DNA of 64,000 nucleotides from Streptomyces sp. NBC_00178. GTDB lineage: Bacteria > Actinomycetota > Actinomycetes > Streptomycetales > Streptomycetaceae. A model generated the notes under the pieces. That model made no database searches and was not told where the DNA came from. It worked only from the letters and a program-made list of their open reading frames with translations. The stretch is from contig NZ_CP108143.1 of the NCBI RefSeq assembly GCF_036206005.1, positions 124,001-188,000 on the forward strand. Direction: 5' to 3'. Made by a program: the position numbers and the translations under genes. Within the stretch, counting starts at the first letter, position 1; every line of letters begins with the position of its first letter. Shown piece after piece: positions 1 through 7,258 of this stretch.

Positions 1-45
1 GAGCTGCCGCTGCGCGCCCACCACACGGAAGAGGCGGCCGAATGA
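1..45 (+). CDS. C-terminal end of a sensor histidine kinase (partial)
   Basis: The window opens inside a reading frame that runs for 14 codons to a TGA. Its last residues include ELPL, the usual end of the last beta strand of a histidine-kinase ATPase domain. The stop overlaps the ATG of the next gene (ATGA), so the two are translationally coupled. Such coupling between a sensor kinase and a lipoprotein is common in Streptomyces. With only 14 residues visible, the kinase call rests on the ending and the context. Confidence 0.5.
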   Translation, partial: ELPLRAHHTEEAAE

Positions 46-674
46 GACAGCTGCTCCGGATCGCGGCGGCGGCGACGGCTCTGGCGGCCCTCACCGCGTG
101 CGGCATCCAGGAAACGGATGTCATAGGGGCGAACGGCCCGGCCACCATCGACGTACTGCCGGCGCGGCAGGTCCGCATGATGCTCTTCTTCCTCTCCCCC
201 GACGGCGCGCTGATGCCGGTGCCACGGGTGGTGGGCGGCGGCGACGCGACGGGGTTCGGCGAGGACTACGGTGGCGAGGAGGAGAGCGGGGAGGGCTCGG
301 CGGACGCCGGACGGCCGCCGACCGTGAAGGTCGTCGCCGCCTTGGCGGCGGGCCCTCAGGAAGCGGAGCGCAGGGCCGGCTTGCGCAATGATCCCGCCCT
401 GGCCGCCCTGCATACCGCTGTCCGCGTCTCACGCTCCGGTGACGGCGTCGACGTCGCCGCGGCGGCCCCGCTGAGCGGTCTGTCCGAGGCGGCCCGACGC
501 CAGCTCGTCTGCACCATCGCGTTCGCCGAGAGCACCGACGGCACTGTCATGGTGACGCTCCGCGGGAGCGATGGCGCCCGGGCGCCGGAGCGGTGCGATG
601 CGTGGGCGGTTCCGACGCCGTCCGGGCCTTCGGAGAAGCGGGCCGCGAGCACCGTCGCGGGGGATCCTGGCTGA
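42..674 (+). CDS. GerMN-like lipoprotein coupled to a sensor kinase
   Basis: A 210-residue exported lipoprotein. The N-terminus has an MRQLLR basic start, an Ala/Leu-rich core and a lipobox ending in LTAC, so Cys20 should be lipidated and the protein anchored outside the membrane. The body resembles the GerMN/LpqB-type domain: a 'FFLSPDGALMPVPR' strand, a 'LAAGPQEAERRAGLR' segment and a late 'RRQLVCTIAF' segment. An acidic Gly/Glu insert sits at about residues 68-85. The start is fixed by ATGA overlap with the upstream kinase end. Lipoproteins in this arrangement often tune the sensing of their partner kinase; that role is inferred here. Confidence 0.7.
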   Translation: MRQLLRIAAAATALAALTACGIQETDVIGANGPATIDVLPARQVRMMLFFLSPDGALMPVPRVVGGGDATGFGEDYGGEEESGEGSADAGRPPTVKVVAALAAGPQEAERRAGLRNDPALAALHTAVRVSRSGDGVDVAAAAPLSGLSEAARRQLVCTIAFAESTDGTVMVTLRGSDGARAPERCDAWAVPTPSGPSEKRAASTVAGDPG

Positions 675-872
675 CGCGAACACGGCCCACGCCCGACACC
701 AGGTGCTGGTGTCCACTGCCACCCCGGCCCCCTCTCCGACGGCGCCCTCGAACAGCTCACCCGCGCGGACGACACGCCCCTCGCCACTGTGAAGGAGGGG
801 CTACGGATTGCCGGAGCGGGCTGTGGGCAAACCCCTCCACACGCACCCACGGCATGACCCCTGCTCCAGCCG

Positions 873-3401
873 TCACAGGGTAGCGAGCACCGCGAACGGG
901 TCGGCCGCGCCACCGTTGTCGACGGCGGCAATCCTGCGGCGCAGCGTGAACGTGGCGCCGGGCTCGATCGTGATCCTGCGCTGGCTCATCACCCAGATAC
1001 CCGTGGCGTAGGCGGTGAAGCCCGGCTCGTCGTAGAGCAGGCCGTACGTCTGGGCGTCCGAACCCGTCATGCCGATCCACGGCTGGGTCGGGGTGAAGTC
1101 CGCGGGGGCCGAGGCCGTGATGGTCCCGTGCCCGGACACGCCGCTGCGCTGCCCGGCCCCGTCGTGGTCGAGGACGTCGCCCACCCAGAAGCTGCGCGGC
1201 ACCGTGCCGCTGTTGGTGAAGGTGGTGCCGGCCGCGACCCACGGTTCGTCCTGGCGGATGGTGAAGGTGGTGGACACGAGGATGTCCGGCACCTGGGTGC
1301 TGACGCCGGTGAAGCGGGCGGATGCCTCGGCACCGTCCGCAGAAAGCACCTCGAACGCCGTGGAGCGTACGGTCAGCTGCTGCCAGGCGTTGGTTCCGCG
1401 CGGCTGGGCGGCCGAAGCGTAGGGCAGGTTCATCCAGTCCAGTTGGTCCAGGTGCCCGACGGCCGCGAGGTCCAGCGGCTTGCCGAGCGTCACGCCGGAC
1501 AGCTGGGGGTCCTCCGAACCCGCCGAGACCGCCATGGCCATCATGCTGTTGGACAGGACGAGGTCACCGGCCGTCGCCTGGGACTGCGGGCCCGGCACCG
1601 AGCGGCCGGCAGCCGCGCGTACCGCCGCCTGGCGCAGCGCGATGTCGACCCGGGTCTGCCTGTCGGCGCGCACGCTCACCGCGACGGTCTCCGGCTCGTA
1701 GCCGACGCCGTTGACGGTGACCGTGTAGTCGCCGGGTGGCGCGAAGGCCAGGAACTCACCGTCAGGGTCGGTGATGCTGGTGCCGAGGGCCGTTCCGTCC
1801 GGCGTCCTGACCGCGACCTGGACATTCGGTGCGCTCCGGCCCGTGGCCTTGCTGGTCACCCGGCCGACGAGTCCGTCCCCCGCGTCGATGCGCCGGGCCC
1901 CGGGCTTGCCGTCCTTCACCTTGAACGCGGCGATGGTGTAGGCGGGCGAGGCCCCGTCACCCGCGGCGAGGACGATGCGCAGATCGGAACGCCAGCGTTC
2001 GGGCGTCACGTCACAGATCAGGTAGCCGCGATACGTGCCGTTGTAGAACCGTACGTGCGGGTTGGCGGGCAGGCCGGCTCGGACGTCGGCGTCCCAGCCG
2101 GCACCCGAGGAGATCGAGGTGCCGACGAACTCGGTGGCGAGGGTCTCGGACGTGGGCACGTCGAAGTCGGCCTTGAGGTCGTTGACCCAGTGGGTGTGCC
2201 AGTCACCGCCGAGCACGACGGGGTTGGACGGCCGCTCCTCGGCGATGAAGTCGAGGATGCGGTCGCGGGCGCCCGCATACCCGTCCCACTGGTCCAGGTT
2301 GACGATCGTCTCGGGTCCCAGGTCGTAGTCGAACTGCGCCATGATGGTCTGCTGGGCGATGACGTTCCAACGGGCCTTCGAGGTGGCCAGGTTGTTCAGG
2401 AGCCAGTTCTCCTGCCCGGGTCCGGTCATCGTGCGTGCCGGGTCCCAGACGTCCGGAGTCCGGGGCTTGCGCCCGTCCCCGTTGGCCTGGTCGGTGCGGT
2501 ACTGACGGGTGTCGAGCACACTGAACTCGGCGAGCCGGCCGAACTGGACCTTGCGGTACATCAGCGCGTCGGGGCCCTTCGGCTTCTGCGCGGGCCGCAT
2601 CGGCAGGTGCTCGTAGTAGGCCTGGTAGCCGTTGGCCCGCCGCTCCAGGAACGGGCGGCCGTCACCGGCAGCGCCCTGCACGTCGCCGGCGTAGTTGTTC
2701 TGTACCTCGTGGTCGTCCCAGGTGAGGATGAAGGGGAATCGGGCGTGCGCGACACGCAGGTCCGGCGAGGTCTTGTAGAGCGCGTGCAGCCGGCGGAACT
2801 CGGCCAGGCTGCCGCCGGACGTCTCGTATATGTAGTCACCGAGGTGGAGTACGAAGTCGAGGTCCTGCTCTGCCATGTCGCGGTAGGCGGCGTAGCGGCC
2901 CCCCGTCCACGACTGGCAGGAGGCGACGGCGAACCGCATGTGGTCCGCCTTCCTTCCCTGCGCCGGCAGGGTGCGGGTGCGTCCGGTGCGGCTGACCGTC
3001 CCGCCGGACCGGAACCGGTACCAGTACCAGCGGTCCGGTGCGAGACCGTCGACCACCACGTGCACGGTGTGGGCGGCTTCCGGCAGCGCGGAGACGGCCC
3101 CGCTCCGGATCACCTTCCTGAACCCCTCGTCGCGCGCCACTTCCCACCGCACGTCGACGGGTTCCGCCGGCATGCCACCGGTCTCCGCGTCCAGCGGGTC
3201 CGGCACCAGGCGGGTCCACAGCACGACACTCTCATGGTCGGGGTCACCCGAGGCGACACCGAGGGTGAAGGGCGCGACGTCGAGTTCAGCGGCCTGGGCG
3301 GCGAGTGCCTCGCTGAGCTGAGTGGTGGTCAGGGCGACGACGGTGCCGCCGGCCAGGGCGAGGAACTGGCGCCTGTCGAGTGTTCTCAAGGGGTTGGTCA
3401 T
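873..3401 (-). CDS. phoD: Tat-exported PhoD-type alkaline phosphatase with extra C-terminal domains
   Basis: An 842-residue secreted phosphodiesterase/phosphatase of the PhoD family. The start is the ATG that puts a twin-arginine signal (LDRRQFLALAGG) at the N-terminus; upstream in-frame codons would bury it. A PhoD_N domain is followed by the metallophosphatase core with FAVASCQ, LHLGDYIYE, TWDDHEVQNNYAGD and VVLGGDWHTHW, which carry the expected metal ligands. PhoD enzymes release phosphate from esters outside the cell and use Ca/Fe. After about residue 520 come a carboxypeptidase-regulatory-like fold (GLVGRVTSKATGRSAPNVQV to DIAL) and a further beta-rich domain of about 240 residues. Those make the protein much longer than typical PhoD (about 500-560 residues). 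No clear PHO box was found upstream. Confidence 0.9.
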   Translation of the reverse strand: MTNPLRTLDRRQFLALAGGTVVALTTTQLSEALAAQAAELDVAPFTLGVASGDPDHESVVLWTRLVPDPLDAETGGMPAEPVDVRWEVARDEGFRKVIRSGAVSALPEAAHTVHVVVDGLAPDRWYWYRFRSGGTVSRTGRTRTLPAQGRKADHMRFAVASCQSWTGGRYAAYRDMAEQDLDFVLHLGDYIYETSGGSLAEFRRLHALYKTSPDLRVAHARFPFILTWDDHEVQNNYAGDVQGAAGDGRPFLERRANGYQAYYEHLPMRPAQKPKGPDALMYRKVQFGRLAEFSVLDTRQYRTDQANGDGRKPRTPDVWDPARTMTGPGQENWLLNNLATSKARWNVIAQQTIMAQFDYDLGPETIVNLDQWDGYAGARDRILDFIAEERPSNPVVLGGDWHTHWVNDLKADFDVPTSETLATEFVGTSISSGAGWDADVRAGLPANPHVRFYNGTYRGYLICDVTPERWRSDLRIVLAAGDGASPAYTIAAFKVKDGKPGARRIDAGDGLVGRVTSKATGRSAPNVQVAVRTPDGTALGTSITDPDGEFLAFAPPGDYTVTVNGVGYEPETVAVSVRADRQTRVDIALRQAAVRAAAGRSVPGPQSQATAGDLVLSNSMMAMAVSAGSEDPQLSGVTLGKPLDLAAVGHLDQLDWMNLPYASAAQPRGTNAWQQLTVRSTAFEVLSADGAEASARFTGVSTQVPDILVSTTFTIRQDEPWVAAGTTFTNSGTVPRSFWVGDVLDHDGAGQRSGVSGHGTITASAPADFTPTQPWIGMTGSDAQTYGLLYDEPGFTAYATGIWVMSQRRITIEPGATFTLRRRIAAVDNGGAADPFAVLATL

Positions 3402-3622
3402 GGTGCGTGAGACTGCAACACGAAGATCACCGACCGGTTGGCCGCGAGGCGAACGGCGTATGTCCGGATCCGGTCGATCTTGATTCGGCGGCACCATCCG
3501 CAGCCGTCGCCGGCCGCGGCCACATCTGCCCCCGCAACGCTTCGCGCGTGGCGCCGCGTCCCCCGACGTCACACGGGTGATCATGTCCGGACACAGCCCT
3601 CTCCCCGCACCGAGGCGATGCG

Positions 3623-4159
3623 ATGCCCCACCGCGCCGATCCCGCCCGCCGAAAGGGCGTCCTGCCGACGATGGCCTTGCCTCACCGGCCCACGGAGTCG
3701 TCACTGTTCAGCGGCATCTACGGCCTCGTCCTGGCAAGCGCGCTGGTGGCCGCCCTGGACGGGACGGGCGAGGATGCCGATCCTGGACCGGACGCCCTGT
3801 GGGTACTGCTCACCGCGCTGGCGGCGGGCGCCGCCCATGGGTACGCGCACGTCATCGCCCTGCGCGCGTCGGCCGACGGGGCGACCACCGTCAGCAGGCT
3901 GCGACTGGTGCTCGCCGAGTGGCCGCTGGTCGCCGCCGTCCTGCCGACGGTGGCGATGCTGCTCGCCGCCATGGCCGGGTGGTGGTCGGAGGCCGCGGCT
4001 GCCGACACGGCCCTGCTGCTCAACACGGTCGCTCTGTTCGGCTGGGGAACCTGGGCCGCCCGCACCGCCGGGTACGGGTGGCTGTCCTCGTGCCGGGCAG
4101 GGTTCATGGACATGTTGATCGGTCTGGCGGTCATCATCGCGGACACTCTGATCGAGTAG
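3623..4159 (+). CDS. small integral membrane protein, unknown function
   Basis: A 178-residue protein with four to five hydrophobic stretches: LFSGIYGLVLASALVAAL, ALWVLLTALAAGAAHGYAHV, WPLVAAVLPTVAMLLAAMA, ALLLNTVALFGWGTWAA and a C-terminal MLIGLAVIIADTLIE. A later in-frame ATG at 3671 (MALPHRP) is an equally good start and would give 162 residues. No catalytic motif is recognised. The gene is divergent from phoD with about 220 bases between them. Function unknown. Confidence 0.65.
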   Translation: MPHRADPARRKGVLPTMALPHRPTESSLFSGIYGLVLASALVAALDGTGEDADPGPDALWVLLTALAAGAAHGYAHVIALRASADGATTVSRLRLVLAEWPLVAAVLPTVAMLLAAMAGWWSEAAAADTALLLNTVALFGWGTWAARTAGYGWLSSCRAGFMDMLIGLAVIIADTLIE

Positions 4160-4655
4160 ACCGTCGGCTGTCATCGCCATGGGCGCGGCATGCGGGACAG
4201 CCGCAACCGGACGCCCCCGCCGGATCTCCCGCGCGCATCCTGAGGTAGCCCCTCCGCTCGCGGGATCCCTCGTGAGCACGGCTACGCAAGAGCGGTCCGC
4301 GGGCGTCGACGACCGCGGCAGGCGTTTCAGGACGAGCCGGCGTGGCGCCGCCGTGCGGTGGAGCGCGCCGACCGCGAGCCGGCGCGGGTTGAGACAACAC
4401 CGCTGCGTGCGTGGGCCGATGGAAGTACTGGCACAGGTGGACGACCCGCGAAGCGCGGACGTCCGGGACGTGCTCCCAGGTACCTGATCATCTATGACGT
4501 GCTCCCCAGGTACCTGATCATCTATTAGGCTGACGCCACAAAGGCAGACATGTCCCTCGGAGGCGGAGAGGTCGCGCACGTGCCATGACCGGACGCACCG
4601 ACACGACGTCGCCAACTGCTGTCATACCCGCCCCCGGCAACCCGGAGCCTGAACG
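4160..4655. other. intergenic region of about 500 bases
   Basis: No convincing gene. It holds a tandem duplication of a 29-30 base element just upstream of the next gene (listed separately). Apart from that element and a possible -10 (TAGGCT, 4526-4531) nothing stands out. Confidence 0.4.
4467..4525. repeat. tandem duplication of a 29/30-base promoter-proximal element
   Basis: Two adjacent copies (4467-4495 and 4496-4525) of a unit reading GACGTGCTCC(C)CAGG then TACCTGATCATCTAT. They differ by one C. Each holds two small palindromes, AGGTACCT and TGATCA. The second copy runs directly into TAGGCT, a plausible Streptomyces -10, about 125 bases before the GTG of the next gene. The arrangement suggests a duplicated operator or promoter part. 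Confidence 0.55.
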
Positions 4656-5567
4656 GTGTCTCACGCACTGACACCCCGCGACAAGAGGAACCTGCCCGCG
4701 CTCAGCGCTCCTCCGCTCATCCGCCTCGACGCCTACGTCGCCGAGGACGGATCGACAGTGGTCAACGGCCATCTGCTCGAAATGGGGGGGACGCGGCCGG
4801 CGAACGAGGCGATCCTGGATGCCGTTGCCATGTTCGCCCGCACACTCGGTGCTCCGGTGGCGGCGACCGTCATCGACCGGAGCGTGCGGCAGGTCGCGCG
4901 GCTCCGGGTGCATCCCGATGGGTCCAGCCGGACCATCGCCGACGAGGATGACCTGCCGCCGGGGCGTGAGCGGACCATGGCGGAGGAAGAGGCGTTTCCT
5001 CCGCTCGCCCGCGTCGAGCGGATCATCGAGCACGCCCGGCGTGAGGAACTCCACGCCGCATTCGTCCTCGCGGGCGCACTGCGGGAGCACCTGACGCTCC
5101 GCCGCGGCGCCGAGGACGAGCTGTCGCTGGAGGCCAGGGCGATCGAGGCGTACATCGCCTATCTGCGCGGCGACTACTTGATCTCCACCGTGCTCGCGTT
5201 GACGGTCGCGCGCATCCGCTGCGGCAGGGATCCGCATCGCGCTGCACCCGAGGTGGCTCGCGCCACTGCCGCGTGGCAACGCCTCCAGGACGAAGGCCAG
5301 GTGGCGACCAGAGGAAAAGAACTGCTCCATATGTGGGAGCGGTTGGCCGCAGAGGGGCTTGTGCACGAGGAGTCCCATCACGCCATGGCTCGAGCCGTCC
5401 GGAGCCGGCTGGCACGAGGCGTGCGGCATGTCCGAGGACCGGCACCCACTCCCGCGCCGTCATTGCCTGCGGCTCCGAGCGTGGTCGCCCCGGAGGACCA
5501 GCCCTTGAAGCCCACCCGGAGAGGACTGCGCCGCTTCACCAGGCGGCCGAACCGAGCCGGCGACTGA
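4656..5567 (+). CDS. conserved-looking hypothetical protein, 303 aa
   Basis: The reading frame starts at GTG (MSHALTPRDKRN) and has strong GC3 bias, so it is likely real. The first 100 residues look like an alpha/beta domain (PPLIRLDAYVAEDGSTVVNG). The middle (130-250) is helical and charged, with an EELHAAFVLAGALREHL stretch. The tail is basic and Pro-rich (RRGLRRFTRRPNR). There is no signal peptide or membrane segment. I do not recognise the family. The duplicated element at 4467-4525 lies in its promoter region. Confidence 0.6.
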   Translation: MSHALTPRDKRNLPALSAPPLIRLDAYVAEDGSTVVNGHLLEMGGTRPANEAILDAVAMFARTLGAPVAATVIDRSVRQVARLRVHPDGSSRTIADEDDLPPGRERTMAEEEAFPPLARVERIIEHARREELHAAFVLAGALREHLTLRRGAEDELSLEARAIEAYIAYLRGDYLISTVLALTVARIRCGRDPHRAAPEVARATAAWQRLQDEGQVATRGKELLHMWERLAAEGLVHEESHHAMARAVRSRLARGVRHVRGPAPTPAPSLPAAPSVVAPEDQPLKPTRRGLRRFTRRPNRAGD

Positions 5568-5876
5568 CCGGCCACCCTGCGAGGGAGGCGTGCGCGTACC
5601 TCACGCCCACCCGGGCACGGGCGGGTTTCACGGCCCTCAGGCACGCCCGGACGAAGGCCAGTTGACCGCCCTCAGCGCGCAGCCCCCCGCGCTGCCGTCC
5701 ACGGCGCAGGCTGCGCAGCGGCCTGCCCCCGGCGGCCCCGCCGCCCGGACGCGCACGGCTCCGTCCGTGCCGTCGCGTCGTGCCTCGGCGCCCAGAACCA
5801 GGCGCCCTGTCGCGAAGCCTGGCGGAACCGGACCGACGGGCGCCGCGTGACCGGCGTGGCCCGGATCGGGCCGCCC
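5568..5876. other. intergenic, nothing recognised
   Basis: About 310 bases between the convergent hypothetical gene and VOC gene. I see no gene and no clear terminator hairpin. Confidence 0.4.
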
Positions 5877-6317
5877 TCAGTTCAGCTGCTCGGCGAGTCC
5901 GACGATGATCCCCTCCGGGCCACGGACGTAGGCGAGCAGGTAGCTGTCCTCGAACCGGGCGATCTTCCCGAGGAGCTCGCCGCCGCGAGGACGCAGCCGG
6001 GCAACCGTGTCCTCGATGTCATCGACCGCGAACATGACACGGTGCGTGCCCAGAATGTTGTGGGGCTTGTTGCGCGGTCCGGCGTCGGTCACCGCGGGAC
6101 TGCGGTACTTCGCCAGCTCGAGCCGACTGTGCCCGTCGGGGGTTCGGAGCATCGCGATGTCGCAGTGGACGCCGCTGAGTCCGGTGCACTGGTCGGCGAC
6201 CGGGCCCTGAACCTCGGCCCGTCCCTCCAACTCCATTCCCAGCTCCTCGAAGTACGCGACGGCGGCGTCCAGGTCCTCGACGACGATGCCGACGTTGTCC
6301 ATCCGGTGAATCGCCAT
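5877..6317 (-). CDS. VOC (glyoxalase/bleomycin-resistance) family protein
   Basis: A 146-residue protein with the two-beta-alpha-beta-beta-beta layout of the VOC superfamily: MDNVGIVVEDLDAAVAYFEELG at the start, HCDIAMLRTPDGHSRLELAKY in the middle, and GTHRVMFAVDDIEDTVARL opening the second half. The start was chosen at the ATG preceded by GAAGGAGAGG at good spacing; upstream in-frame sequence has no VOC character. Members bind a metal and act as lyases, isomerases, dioxygenases or drug-binding proteins. Substrate cannot be told here. No operon partner. Confidence 0.85.
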   Translation of the reverse strand: MAIHRMDNVGIVVEDLDAAVAYFEELGMELEGRAEVQGPVADQCTGLSGVHCDIAMLRTPDGHSRLELAKYRSPAVTDAGPRNKPHNILGTHRVMFAVDDIEDTVARLRPRGGELLGKIARFEDSYLLAYVRGPEGIIVGLAEQLN

Positions 6318-6868
6318 GCTGGCCTCTCCTTCTCCTCGCGCGGCCGCCGGTGGCCGCTGACATCCCTGGGACGGAGGCGGCGAGGCGTTCTCGACATCCT
6401 CTGACCATCGAACTACGAACTGCCGGCTCTTCCCCCGGCATCGTCGCAGCAGAACGGACCACCGTGCGCAACTGACGCGGGTGATCACGGCGCAGATCGC
6501 CGCTACCCGGCCACGGCTGGACACGGCGTGCCCCCACCCACCTCCCGCCCAAGCAGCTCAGCAGTCGCGCGAGCGTTCGACAGCCTCGCCGGCCGGGGCG
6601 CCGATCCGCACGAGGTCTTCGGCGTATCGACCCCGGCGGCCAGCAAGCTGCCGCCGCTGCGGAAGGCCGCCACGTGATCGCGTGACCCGGAGCAGGGGGA
6701 GTCCCGGCAGGCCCGCCGCAGGCCGGAGCTTCGGGCCACACATCCCTCCACTGTTCGGCTCCATGCATTCGGGCAGGTACGCCCTCGCGCACCATGCACC
6801 GAGCAGCCACCCCGCCCTCGGGCGAAGGGTCGTAGCATGCAGCCGCGACGAAGCAGGGTCGGACGGGA
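6318..6868. other. intergenic, nothing recognised
   Basis: About 550 bases between the VOC gene and the tRNA-like element. Several short overlapping frames exist on both strands, but none shows a believable protein or ribosome-binding site. Confidence 0.4.
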
Positions 6869-6942
6869 CGGGGCCGACCGGATTCGAACCGGCGTCCTCC
6901 TACATGCCGTGAAGGCGCGACAACCACTGCGCTACGGGCCCC
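6869..6942 (-). tRNA. degenerate tRNA-Ala(GGC)-like gene
   Basis: Read on the minus strand this folds as a tRNA: acceptor GGGGCC/GGCCCC, D arm GCG...CGC with an AGTGGTTGT loop, anticodon arm CCTTC-ACGGCAT-GTAGG, T arm GCCGG-TTCGAAT-CCGGT and a G discriminator. The loop matches the ATGGCAT loop of bacterial tRNA-Ala(GGC) except that the invariant T33 is C. There is also a T-T mismatch in the anticodon stem and a one-base bulge or C-C mismatch at the base of the acceptor. No CCA is encoded. It may be a pseudo-tRNA or a divergent minor tRNA. No integrase lies nearby. Confidence 0.6.
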
Positions 6943-7102
6943 GTCCCTGCCGCGATCCTAGAACGTCCCGCCCCTGGTGCGCACTCACATTCCTGAGTGC
7001 ACAACGGCCTGCTCGGAGCCGCGCATCGGCCGTACGACCGGGCTCGTCAGGGACGTCCGGAGCCTGCACGCAACGCACTCCCGCAGAGGTTGAGGCCCGC
7101 CG

Positions 7103-7213
7103 CCCGGGCCTCGACCCACGGCCCCGTGCACCGCGTCCCGGGCCTCGACCCACGGCCCCGTGCACCGCGTCCCGGGCCTCGACCGACGGCACCGTCCCCC
7201 GCGTCCCGGGCCC
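7103..7213. repeat. 34-base tandem repeat, about 3.2 copies
   Basis: Units start at 7103, 7137 and 7171 and read CCCGGGCCTCGACC followed by CACGGCCCCGTGCACCGCGT. The first two copies are identical, the third has several changes, and a partial fourth begins at 7205. CCCGGG and the central CACGGCCCCGTG are palindromic. It lies between the permease stop and the tRNA-like element, outside any gene. Confidence 0.75.
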
Positions 7214-7258
7214 GGCGCCTCGTGCCAGGAGTGCCTGCCCTGTCACTCCCTGCTCGGT

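Noticed and set aside
1128..3410. A 760-codon plus-strand frame opposite phoD
   Set aside because: Antisense shadow; PhoD motifs are on the minus strand.
3402..3500. Possible PHO box upstream of phoD (GTTCGCCTCGC)
   Set aside because: Only one 11-base unit resembles the consensus; the required second direct repeat is not present.
6481..6912. Possible 143-aa gene between the VOC gene and the tRNA-like element
   Set aside because: Arg/Pro/Ser-rich translation, no ribosome-binding site, and its end overlaps the tRNA-like element.
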